DNA of 6,385 nucleotides, taken from NCBI GenBank assembly GCA_902475475.1, contig CABRZY010000102.1, forward strand, positions 1-6,385. The letters run 5' to 3'. Positions 1 through 6,022 of this stretch are shown piece after piece. The stretch comes from an uncultured Collinsella sp. (GTDB lineage: Bacteria; Actinomycetota; Coriobacteriia; Coriobacteriales; Coriobacteriaceae). Positions within the stretch are counted from its first letter, which is position 1, and the number at the start of each line of letters is the position of its first letter. The notes beneath the pieces were generated by a model. That model ran no database searches and had not been told where the DNA came from. It saw only the letters and a program-made list of their open reading frames with translations. The translations under genes and the position numbers were made by a program.

Positions 1-55
1 GAACTTCTGACCTCTTCCGTGTCAGGGAAGCGCTCTCCCCCTGAGCTAAACGCCC
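1..55 (-). tRNA. tRNA-Val(GAC), 3' part cut by window edge
   Basis: Read on the minus strand, the sequence begins GGGCGTTTAGCTC, giving the 5' acceptor arm and the start of the D arm. The anticodon stem is CTTCC/GGAAG and the seven-base loop CTGACAC has anticodon GAC at 21-23, which reads valine GUC/GUU codons. The variable region and the start of the T arm are visible. The rest of the T arm, the 3' acceptor strand and CCA lie outside the window. It follows the tRNA-Gly CCA end after only 3 nt, so the two are surely cotranscribed from the promoter at 147-194. Confidence 0.93.
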
Positions 56-58
56 AAA

Positions 59-134
59 TGGAGCGGACAACGGGGCTCGAACCCGCGACCCCAACCTTGG
101 CAAGGTTGTGCTCTACCAACTGAGCCATGTCCGC
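59..134 (-). tRNA. tRNA-Gly(GCC), copy A
   Basis: This is a complete 76-nt tRNA gene including the encoded CCA (59-61 on the plus strand). The acceptor stem is GCGGACA/TGTCCGC with discriminator U. The anticodon stem CAACC/GGTTG closes the loop TTGCCAA, with anticodon GCC at 99-101, and the T loop is TTCGAGC. It reads GGC and GGU codons. The 76 nt are identical to the copies at 2188-2263 and 2414-2489. It is first in a Gly-Val transcript. Confidence 0.97.
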
Positions 135-146
135 TTACGAGGATTA

Positions 147-194
147 ATCTTACGTGATGCCCGCATCCTATGCAAGAACTTTTTTTGAAAAGTT
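147..194 (-). promoter_or_regulatory. Promoter of the Gly-Val tRNA unit with UP-like element
   Basis: On the minus strand a -35 box TTGCAT (170-175) and a -10 box TAAGAT (147-152) are separated by 17 bp. The -10 box ends 12 bp before the mature tRNA-Gly 5' end, leaving a leader of only a few bases. Directly upstream of the -35 is the near-palindrome AACTTTTCAAAAAAAGTT (177-194). The same arrangement occurs before the other two tRNA units in the window. The -10 and -35 calls are by eye against the sigma-70 consensus. The UP-element role of the A/T tract is inferred. Confidence 0.75.
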
Positions 195-275
195 TTGCGA
201 CGCCCTCGCGAACCTCGCGAAGACATCAGCCACCACGGAAGGCGCAGGCAAACGCAAACTCGCCGCAAGAGGCCC

Positions 276-2009
276 TTACATCTCACCGAGCATGATCCAG
301 GCAGAGCTGTCCTGCGCGAGTCTGCCGTCTGCAAGCGCTGATGAGGTGAGCAGGACCCTGCCCGCCGGCAGCTCCACGGGTGCTGCACCGAAGTTCGTCA
401 CGCACGCCCAGCCGTTATCGCGGCGATAGGCGATGACGCCGCCCTCAGCGCCCTCGGCACCATCCGCAAGACCGGTGCGCCCGTCAAGATCGAGCCACGC
501 AAGATCGTTGGCGCACCCGCGCAGCTTGCGCCGCAGCCAGAGGGCGTCACGATAGAGCGCAAGCATCGATGTCGGGTCCGTTTCTTCCCTATCGGCAGCA
601 TAATCGGAAAACCATGCAGGCTGCGGCAGATGGGGCGCCGCATCAGCGTCCGCCGGCGAAAACCCAAACGATCCGCCCTGCGCGGGATCGTCCGCCGCTA
701 CCCACGGCAGGGGCACACGACAGCCGTCGCGCCCCTTCTCGCGCTTCGGTCCGCGCGTATTGGTTGCACTGGGATCTTCGAGTGCAGTCCACGGGATATC
801 AGCCACCTCAAAAAGACCGAGCTCCTCACCCTGATACACGTATGCCGAGCCCGGAAGCGCCAGTTCAAGCAAAAGAGCCGCCCGCGCGCGGCGCTCGCCG
901 AGTTCACGGTCCTCGTCATAAGACGACCCGTCGCGTAAGAGCCAGTCGAGCGCAATCTGGTGGTAGCGCGTCGCCTTGATTTGCGGCAGGGCATAGCGCG
1001 TCGCCACGCGCGGCACGTCGTGGTTGGAGAGTACCCAGGTCGAGGCGGAATCGGATTCGATAGCTGCCTTCAAGCCCTCCTCGATTGCAGCGTGCATGTC
1101 ATCATAGGTCCAAGTGGCCTTGGCAAACTCAAAGTTGAATGTCTGGCCAAGCTCGCTGGGACGCGCGTAGAGATACTGGCGCTCGGGCAGCACCCACGCC
1201 TCGGCAACGGCACTGCGCGGCGGATTATAGCGGTCGAACACGCGGCGCCACTCGCGATAGATCTCGTGGACCTCGTTGCGGTCCCACAGCGGATGGGCGC
1301 CGTCGTCAACCATGTCATCGCCCTCGGCGAGATGCCACCGGTCGAGGTCATCGCGGTCGAGATCCTTGGCGAGACCGTGCGCCACATCGATGCGAAAGCC
1401 ATCGACGCCTCGATCGCTCCAAAACGCCAGGACGTCGCAAAAGAACGCGTGAACCTCGGGGCATGACCAGTCAAAGTCCGGCTGCTCGGGCGTAAACATG
1501 TGCAGATACCATTGACCGTCCGCAACACGCGTCCAGGCGGGGCCGCCAAAGTTGGCATTCCAATTGGTGGGAGGCAGCTCGCCATGCTCGCCGCGACCAT
1601 CGCGGAAGATATAACGGGCGCGCTCGGGCGATCCGGGGCCGGCGGCAAGAGCGGCTTTGAACCAGGGGTGCTGGTTGGATGAATGGTTGGGCACGATGTC
1701 GACGATGACCTTGATGCCGCGCGCGTGAGCCGCAGCGATCATGTCATCGAAGTCGTCAAGCGAGCCGAGACGCGGGTCGACATCGCAGTAGTCCGCCACA
1801 TCATAGCCGCCATCGACAAGAGGCGAAGGGTAAAACGGGCTCAGCCAGATGGCCTCGATGCCCAGCCGCTCAAGATAGTCCATCTGCTGGGTAATGCCCG
1901 CGATATCGCCCAGACCCGAACCGGTCGAATCCTTAAACGAACGCGGGTAGATCTGATAGATCGCGGCATCGGACATCCATGAGCGCGAAGAAGACTTTTC
2001 TGTAGCCAT
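276..2009 (-). CDS. GH13 alpha-glucosidase (oligo-1,6-/alpha-1,4-glucosidase type)
   Basis: A cytoplasmic glycoside hydrolase of 577 residues that releases glucose from the non-reducing ends of short alpha-glucans. No signal peptide is visible. The (beta/alpha)8 domain carries the GH13 signatures in order: DIVPNH (104-109), GFRIDVAHG (204-212, nucleophile D208), EAWV (270-273, acid/base E270), NHD (329-331, stabilising D331) and YQGEELGL (392-399). A small beta domain ends the chain. Sequences such as GSPERARYIFRDGRG and GFRIDVAHG resemble actinobacterial alpha-glucosidases, probably subfamily 30. V209 after the nucleophile is the residue linked to alpha-1,6 preference in oligo-1,6-glucosidases, but substrate choice cannot be settled here. 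The ATG at 2009 is preceded by AAGGGAG nine bases upstream. The frame stays open upstream only by reading through tRNA genes. It is flanked by tRNA units and seems transcribed alone. No transporter or regulator gene is adjacent. Confidence 0.93.
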   Translation of the reverse strand: MATEKSSSRSWMSDAAIYQIYPRSFKDSTGSGLGDIAGITQQMDYLERLGIEAIWLSPFYPSPLVDGGYDVADYCDVDPRLGSLDDFDDMIAAAHARGIKVIVDIVPNHSSNQHPWFKAALAAGPGSPERARYIFRDGRGEHGELPPTNWNANFGGPAWTRVADGQWYLHMFTPEQPDFDWSCPEVHAFFCDVLAFWSDRGVDGFRIDVAHGLAKDLDRDDLDRWHLAEGDDMVDDGAHPLWDRNEVHEIYREWRRVFDRYNPPRSAVAEAWVLPERQYLYARPSELGQTFNFEFAKATWTYDDMHAAIEEGLKAAIESDSASTWVLSNHDVPRVATRYALPQIKATRYHQIALDWLLRDGSSYDEDRELGERRARAALLLELALPGSAYVYQGEELGLFEVADIPWTALEDPSATNTRGPKREKGRDGCRVPLPWVAADDPAQGGSFGFSPADADAAPHLPQPAWFSDYAADREETDPTSMLALYRDALWLRRKLRGCANDLAWLDLDGRTGLADGAEGAEGGVIAYRRDNGWACVTNFGAAPVELPAGRVLLTSSALADGRLAQDSSAWIMLGEM

Positions 2010-2010
2010 G

Positions 2011-2063
2011 GGGCGTATCTCCCTTGCAACGAGGTTATGCGAGATGCCCACGATGATACGCCC
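2011..2063 (-). promoter_or_regulatory. Inverted repeat in the leader of the alpha-glucosidase gene
   Basis: GGGCGTATC (2011-2019) and GATACGCCC (2055-2063) are exact 9-base inverted repeats separated by 35 nt. On the minus-strand mRNA the proximal arm lies between the Shine-Dalgarno AAGGGAG (2019-2025) and the ATG, and takes in its last base. A hairpin here would partly occlude ribosome access. The same repeat could instead be a split protein-binding site, although 35 nt is a long spacing. A promoter must lie in 2010-2148, but I found no -10/-35 pair I would defend. TATCAT at 2055-2060 is one weak candidate -10. Confidence 0.35.
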
Positions 2064-2148
2064 AAAGCGGACATTCGCGGCAAACAACGCCACAGCCACG
2101 ACCCAAAACGCTCGCCCCCTCTCGGGTTCGAGCCCATGCGATGGATAC

Positions 2149-2179
2149 AAAAAAGCCCGGCTACCGTAGTAGCCGGGCT
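2149..2179 (-). terminator. Intrinsic terminator of the Gly-Cys-Gly tRNA unit
   Basis: On the minus strand AGCCCGGCTAC pairs perfectly with GTAGCCGGGCT (11 bp, loop TACG), and the helix runs directly into a T6 tract. This is a textbook Rho-independent terminator 8 nt after the last tRNA-Gly CCA. It separates the tRNA transcript from the alpha-glucosidase gene, whose ATG lies about 140 nt further on. Confidence 0.92.
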
Positions 2180-2187
2180 GTTGCGTT

Positions 2188-2263
2188 TGGAGCGGACAAC
2201 GGGGCTCGAACCCGCGACCCCAACCTTGGCAAGGTTGTGCTCTACCAACTGAGCCATGTCCGC
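2188..2263 (-). tRNA. tRNA-Gly(GCC), copy B
   Basis: A complete 76-nt gene with encoded CCA (2188-2190 on the plus strand), identical over its full length to copies A and C. It has the same acceptor stem and anticodon GCC. It is the last tRNA of the Gly-Cys-Gly unit, downstream of the hairpin at 2271-2296 and just upstream of the strong terminator at 2149-2179. There is no recognisable promoter of its own in the 42 nt before it. Confidence 0.97.
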
Positions 2264-2270
2264 ATATGTA

Positions 2271-2296
2271 AAACAAAACGGGCGCCGGAGCGCCCG
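2271..2296 (-). terminator. Terminator-like hairpin between tRNA-Cys and tRNA-Gly
   Basis: On the minus strand CGGGCGC pairs with GCGCCCG (7 bp, all G-C, four-base loop TCCG), followed by TTTTGTTT. The shape is that of an intrinsic terminator. Yet a further tRNA lies 7 nt beyond the T tract with no promoter between, so at least partial read-through is needed, or the hairpin serves as a processing signal. The function is inferred from shape only. Confidence 0.65.
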
Positions 2297-2305
2297 GATG
2301 TTGCC

Positions 2306-2379
2306 TGGAGGCGAAGCCCGGATTCGAACCGGGGGTAAAGGCTTTGCAGGCCTCTGCCTTACCACTTGGCCACTTCGCC
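2306..2379 (-). tRNA. tRNA-Cys(GCA)
   Basis: A complete 74-nt gene with encoded CCA (2306-2308 on the plus strand). The acceptor stem is GGCGAAG/CTTCGCC with discriminator U, as expected for cysteine identity. The anticodon is GCA (2345-2347) in the loop CTGCAAA, and the T loop TTCGAAT is standard. It is the middle gene of the Gly-Cys-Gly unit. Hairpins with T tracts lie on both sides. Confidence 0.97.
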
Positions 2380-2380
2380 G

Positions 2381-2403
2381 AAAAAGGACCGCCTAAACGG
2401 TCC
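2381..2403 (-). terminator. Terminator-like hairpin between tRNA-Gly and tRNA-Cys
   Basis: On the minus strand GGACCG pairs with CGGTCC (6 bp, six-base loop TTTAGG), followed at once by TTTTT. It fills most of the 34-nt gap between the first tRNA-Gly and tRNA-Cys, and the T tract ends one base before the tRNA-Cys 5' end. No separate promoter fits in the gap, so it probably attenuates or marks processing rather than ending transcription fully. Confidence 0.55.
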
Positions 2404-2413
2404 GGAAATGCAA

Positions 2414-2489
2414 TGGAGCGGACAACGGGGCTCGAACCCGCGACCCCAACCTTGGCAAGGTTGTGCTCTACCAACTGAGCCATGTCCGC
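2414..2489 (-). tRNA. tRNA-Gly(GCC), copy C
   Basis: A complete 76-nt gene with encoded CCA (2414-2416 on the plus strand), identical to copies A and B. It is the promoter-proximal gene of the Gly-Cys-Gly unit. Three copies of this glycine isoacceptor in 2.5 kb agree with heavy use of GGC codons in the neighbouring genes. Confidence 0.97.
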
Positions 2490-2501
2490 TTGCGGGTTAT
2501 T

Positions 2502-2550
2502 AATTTACGCGAGTTGTCCAAAAGACGCAAGTACTTTTTTCAAAAAACTT
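2502..2550 (-). promoter_or_regulatory. Promoter of the Gly-Cys-Gly tRNA unit with UP-like element
   Basis: On the minus strand a -35 box TTGCGT (2525-2530) and a -10 box TAAATT (2502-2507) are separated by 17 bp. The -10 ends 12 bp before the tRNA 5' end, exactly as in the Gly-Val promoter. Upstream of the -35 is AAGTTTTTTGAAAAAAGT (2533-2550), the same near-palindrome found before the other tRNA units. It lies downstream of the STAS-kinase gene. I see no clear terminator for that operon between 2551 and 2594, and the A/T palindrome may also act as a weak one. Confidence 0.72.
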
Positions 2551-2594
2551 GTCTGCCGCATGTTCTTAGTAGCTAAACGCGCTAAAGCGATTGG

Positions 2595-3341
2595 CTAGGC
2601 ACACGATTCCAGCGCTCCGCTAAACAGCTTCACCATCTGCACGCGCGTGCCGGCGCCGTCCGTACGACGAGCAACCTCCACGTTATCGACGAGCATACGC
2701 ATAAGCTTGATGCCACGGCCGCGCTCCTCAGATGCGACCGGTTCGCTCGTTTCATCGATAGAATAGCCGGCACCTCGATCAAGCACCTCAACCACAACGC
2801 GATCGCCATAGGCCTGAACCGTCAGGATGCACCCGATACCGCCCGCATGGTCATAGGCATTACCCAGCGCCTCCCCCGACGCCAATGCGACATCATAGCG
2901 CTCGTCACGGCGCAACGGAAGCGATTCAAGGAGTTCGGCGATGCGATGTCGGTAGTATGGAAGATTCTCGATACCCTGACGGACCTCGACGCTCTTACTC
3001 CAGCGAGGCAGCTCCCCCACCGGAATGGCGGGAATAGACTCCCGTGCCGGCCCCGCGACATGAAGGATATCGACAAGACGAGCAATCTCCAAAAAGCGAA
3101 CAACTTCACCTGATGCATTGACGAGCGAAAGCAGGCCTTCTCGCCTCATGAGCTCACGAGCGCGCGTAAGCAGGAATGCCAAGCCCGTCGAATCGATAAA
3201 GCTAACAGCCTGACAGTTGATGACAACACGACGCACGCCGCGGCCAATCAAAGCATCCAACCGCCGACGCAGCGCAGGCACCGTGGCGATGTCGATATCG
3301 CCTGGTGGCGTCAAAACCGCTATGTCATTCCACTCATTCAT
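2595..3341 (-). CDS. STAS + RsbW/SpoIIAB-like ATPase fusion (anti-anti-sigma / anti-sigma kinase)
   Basis: A cytoplasmic protein of 248 residues joining two normally separate partner-switch parts. Residues 1 to about 100 form a STAS domain with FIDSTGLAFLL, where S51 of the DSTG motif is the expected phosphorylation site. Residues about 115-240 form a GHKL ATPase. It has an N box with E157 and N161 (GEALGNAYDHA), a G1 box DRGAG (188-192) and a G2 box RGRG (207-210). In SpoIIAA/SpoIIAB and RsbV/RsbW the kinase phosphorylates the STAS serine and otherwise binds a sigma factor. Here both would act within one chain or a dimer. I chose the ATG at 3341, preceded by GGGG 12 bases upstream. A TTG six codons earlier is possible but lacks a ribosome-binding site. 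The gene lies 78 nt after the phosphatase gene on the same strand, presumably in one operon. The target is unknown because no sigma factor is adjacent. Confidence 0.9.
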   Translation of the reverse strand: MNEWNDIAVLTPPGDIDIATVPALRRRLDALIGRGVRRVVINCQAVSFIDSTGLAFLLTRARELMRREGLLSLVNASGEVVRFLEIARLVDILHVAGPARESIPAIPVGELPRWSKSVEVRQGIENLPYYRHRIAELLESLPLRRDERYDVALASGEALGNAYDHAGGIGCILTVQAYGDRVVVEVLDRGAGYSIDETSEPVASEERGRGIKLMRMLVDNVEVARRTDGAGTRVQMVKLFSGALESCA

Positions 3342-3419
3342 ACGACCATGGTTCCCCAAAAAAGCCCACTCGATGCATTCGTTTCCCCAACCGTGCGGAT
3401 TCAGCCCGCCCAGCGTCGT

Positions 3420-5765
3420 CTATGAACGACCCCGTAAAAACTCAAGGGACACCAATGCAATGTCATCGTCCAGCGCCGATTCGGTAAATCGGTCAAGCTC
3501 GCCCAAGACCTTGCCGCAGATTCCCGATACGCCCTCACCCGAGACAGAGAGCAGAAGGTCACGAAGGCGCTGCTCGCCAAAGAACGCTCCGGTGCGGTCG
3601 CGGGCCTCAATCGTTCCGTCCGTATACATGAAGAGCATGTCGCCAGGAGCGAACGTAAACACGCCTGTCTCGTACACCATGCTCTCAAAGGCACCGATTA
3701 CGCCCGATTGGCATCCAAGCAGCTCGACCTCTCCCCCACGGGCCTCGCCACCACCCAGCGGCATCGACTCTGGCCTGATGACCATGGTCGGAGGATGGCC
3801 CGCCGAACAATACGTTGCGCATCCGGCTTTAAGGTCAATCTTGGCGATAAAGGCCGTCACGAACGTCTCGACCCTCGAGAAGCCCATGAGCATGCTGTTA
3901 AGGGAGCGTGCCATGCGGGCCGGTCCAGCGCCCTCCCAGGCATATGCCGTCAGGGCCGTCTTGACGAGCGCAGACATCGATGCGGCCTCAATGCCTTTGC
4001 CAGACACATCACCCAGAATCATGACGGCGCAGTCGTCGGGAAGACGGATGAGCGTATAGAAATCGCCGCCGACCAACGCCGAGTTCGTGGCCGACAGGTA
4101 CACCGAATCGGTTGCGATACCCGGAACATCCCCCAGGGAATTTCTCATGCCGATCTGAAGAGTCTGAGCAATATGGCGCTCCTCGCGCTTTTGAGATTCG
4201 CCCTCGTAGATCAGTTCAAAGTCATGCGCTAAGTGCACCAAGTAGTCATATTCAAGGTCATCAATCGGCTCTTGGCTACCATCACGAAGCAGCAGCGCGC
4301 GCGTCGTCGGGCTCTTCGCAACAGAAGCAGGAACAATCGCGTCGTTACTGTGCTTGCCATCACCCTCAGAGCGCGGGCGCCCCGCCTCGATGCCGGAGTC
4401 GACGTAGAGACCTTGACAAGGCAGACCATGCGCCCTAAGCCAGCCTCCCATAGGCATCGATTCGTCAACGCGAGTTATACGGACGTGTTTAAGGTCCTCG
4501 GCACTCGTGCCGCCCAAAACAGATGCCTCAAAGCCATCAGGGCCAGCCCCCAGACGTGCCGCTGGCGCCGTCGTGGAAAAGAAAAGCTTCTCGGGATCGT
4601 CCGGCAAAGCAACGCGACTGCCGCCTTCAAAATCTATGACATAGGAGTCCAGACTGGCGTCATACTCAACAGGGCAAAAATGGCAGTTGAGCATATTGCA
4701 GATCTCGGACGATACCGCCTGGGTAGCCGCGGCGGAATCGTCTAGAAAGGTAAACAACTCATCACGTAAGACATTGAGCGAGCGGCCAAGCTCGGCCGTG
4801 CGACGAGAGCGAAGGCTCGATGCCATGCCGACCAGCTGGATAGACAGGTAATCGCAAATGACCTCGAGCACGTTAACGTCATAGGCGAGCGGTGCCTGAG
4901 GACGCTTCCAGCCAACTTCCAGCACGCCAAGGATCTGCGTACCGTAAAACACGGGAAGACAGATTTCGCTGCGGTACGGAGGCATATCCTGCACGCGCAG
5001 CAGGTGCTTAGAACGATTGTCCAGGTCCATGAACATACCGGAGGCGGCCCTATCACCCTCAAGGTCCTGTTGAATCGACAAGCGACAGGCGCGCGACTCG
5101 CGAAGAACATATGTCGGAATGCCAGCGCCATATGGCAAAAACTCGGGCAGGTAGCTGTCGTGCAGCTCCTTGGAAACACCGCGGAGCTTAAAGCCGCCGC
5201 TCTCAGAAAAATAGATAGCGGCACCCGAAGCATCGAGCGTTCCTACAAGCTGGTTCAAAACGGTATCTAACAAACTGGGCAGCTCATCGGAGCCCACCGT
5301 GCTCATAATGACCGACAAAGTGCCCGAAAGGCGCTTATTCGCCACTCTAAGCTCCGAAAGCGCACGCTTGAGCTGACGGTCGTGCGAATACTGTTCTTCG
5401 ATGCTATGGAGTGCCACCAGAACGCGCGGCGCACGGCGGCCAAAGATTCGAGGCGGCGTAACCGAGCCGGCACAAACCAGGACGGGAATAAACGATCCGT
5501 CACTTAACTTGAGCATCAACTCGCTCTTTGTTCCATTGGTCTCAAAAGGAAGCCGATGCTCTGTCGCGCGTTCAAAAGCCGACGAGTACAGAACGTCTTT
5601 GACATCACCGCCGATGACGTCAGCGCGTTCCTCGCACATCAGGTCGAGCAAACGATTATTCACATGCAGAATGGTTCCGTCGAGCTCACAGATGATGACA
5701 GCATCGCTCGTGATCTCGACCAGTTGGGCAACGTCTGCCCACTCGTTGCGCTCAAGCGTTTCCAT
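3420..5765 (-). CDS. PAS-GAF-PP2C serine phosphatase (SpoIIE/RsbU/RsbP type)
   Basis: A 781-residue soluble sensor phosphatase expected to dephosphorylate a phospho-STAS protein, most simply the one encoded next to it. Residues about 10-125 resemble a PAS domain (DAVIICELDGTILHVNNRLL). A short helical linker about 125-150 follows, then a GAF-like domain about 155-315. A second, more divergent sensor region about 320-520 contains a cysteine cluster (C356, C361, C364). The PP2C domain spans about 530-778. Its metal-ligand motifs are visible: GGDFY (566-570), GDVSGKG (585-591, D586), SAGHPP (654-659), YTDG (714-717, D716) and DDDIA (766-770). No transmembrane segment is evident. The ATG at 5765 has GGTGGGG six bases upstream. 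A GTG four codons earlier overlaps that site and is less likely. The gene begins 26 nt after the tRNA-Leu terminator hairpin. The ligand sensed is unknown. Confidence 0.93.
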   Translation of the reverse strand: METLERNEWADVAQLVEITSDAVIICELDGTILHVNNRLLDLMCEERADVIGGDVKDVLYSSAFERATEHRLPFETNGTKSELMLKLSDGSFIPVLVCAGSVTPPRIFGRRAPRVLVALHSIEEQYSHDRQLKRALSELRVANKRLSGTLSVIMSTVGSDELPSLLDTVLNQLVGTLDASGAAIYFSESGGFKLRGVSKELHDSYLPEFLPYGAGIPTYVLRESRACRLSIQQDLEGDRAASGMFMDLDNRSKHLLRVQDMPPYRSEICLPVFYGTQILGVLEVGWKRPQAPLAYDVNVLEVICDYLSIQLVGMASSLRSRRTAELGRSLNVLRDELFTFLDDSAAATQAVSSEICNMLNCHFCPVEYDASLDSYVIDFEGGSRVALPDDPEKLFFSTTAPAARLGAGPDGFEASVLGGTSAEDLKHVRITRVDESMPMGGWLRAHGLPCQGLYVDSGIEAGRPRSEGDGKHSNDAIVPASVAKSPTTRALLLRDGSQEPIDDLEYDYLVHLAHDFELIYEGESQKREERHIAQTLQIGMRNSLGDVPGIATDSVYLSATNSALVGGDFYTLIRLPDDCAVMILGDVSGKGIEAASMSALVKTALTAYAWEGAGPARMARSLNSMLMGFSRVETFVTAFIAKIDLKAGCATYCSAGHPPTMVIRPESMPLGGGEARGGEVELLGCQSGVIGAFESMVYETGVFTFAPGDMLFMYTDGTIEARDRTGAFFGEQRLRDLLLSVSGEGVSGICGKVLGELDRFTESALDDDIALVSLEFLRGRS

Positions 5766-5791
5766 CGTGGACCCCACCGTCTATCGGTAAC

Positions 5792-5813
5792 AAAAAAGCC
5801 TCCGAAGAGGCTT
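5792..5813 (-). terminator. Intrinsic terminator of tRNA-Leu
   Basis: On the minus strand AAGCCTC pairs with GAGGCTT around a TTCG tetraloop, and the T tract (TTTTTT including the last paired bases) follows. It lies 11 nt after the tRNA-Leu CCA end. The phosphatase start codon is only 26 nt further on, so any transcription from upstream must pass this hairpin to reach it. Confidence 0.9.
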
Positions 5814-5824
5814 CTCAAATGCGA

Positions 5825-5914
5825 TGGTGTCGGAGGCGGGACTTGAACCCGCATGACCAAAAAGCGGTCACTAGCACCTCAAGCTAGCGCGTCTGCCAAT
5901 TCCGCCACTCCGAC
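5825..5914 (-). tRNA. tRNA-Leu(GAG)
   Basis: A complete 90-nt class II tRNA gene with encoded CCA (5825-5827 on the plus strand) and discriminator A. The acceptor stem is GTCGGAG/CTCCGAC. The anticodon stem CTAGC/GCTAG closes the loop TTGAGGT, with anticodon GAG at 5878-5880. The long variable arm (TGACCGC...GGTCA) is typical of leucine tRNAs, and the T loop is TTCAAGT. It reads CUC and CUU codons. It is transcribed from the promoter at 5972-6022 and ends at the terminator 5792-5813. Confidence 0.97.
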
Positions 5915-5971
5915 ATGCTATGTTGTTGATTCACGGTTCGTTTTGTTGGACCCGCGCGTTCAACGAGGAAG

Positions 5972-6022
5972 ATAATAACCTATGATTCGAGAACTGTGCA
6001 AGCACTTTTTTCAAAAAAGTTT
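5972..6022 (-). promoter_or_regulatory. Promoter of tRNA-Leu with UP-like element
   Basis: On the minus strand a -35 box TTGCAC (5996-6001) is followed after 18 bp by a -10 box TATTAT (5972-5977). A 17-bp reading gives TTATTA. Upstream of the -35 is AAACTTTTTTGAAAAAAGTG (6003-6022), the best-preserved copy of the near-palindrome shared by all three tRNA promoters here. Unlike the other two, the -10 lies 57 bp before the mature tRNA, so the precursor carries a leader of roughly 50 nt that must be removed. Confidence 0.75.

Noticed and set aside
2037..2338. Short plus-strand frames with text such as GLEPATPTL
   Set aside because: These are antisense translations of the tRNA-Gly and tRNA-Cys genes, a well-known annotation artefact.
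2010..2483. Upstream extension of the glucosidase frame to a 735-residue protein
   Set aside because: The added 158 residues are translations of two tRNA-Gly genes and the tRNA-Cys gene. The ATG at 2009 has a good ribosome-binding site and begins the typical GH13 N-terminus.
3342..3419. Terminator or promoter between phosphatase and STAS-kinase genes
   Set aside because: The GGGCTTTTTT on the minus strand lacks a preceding stable stem and no convincing -35/-10 pair was found, so an operon is the simpler reading.
3217..4059. 280-codon plus-strand open frame
   Set aside because: It lies antisense to the ends of both partner-switch genes, has serine/proline/arginine-rich composition without domain motifs, and conflicts with two clear minus-strand genes.
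5825..5914. tRNA-Leu as an integration site for a mobile island
   Set aside because: No integrase gene and no duplicated tRNA 3' end were seen in the window.
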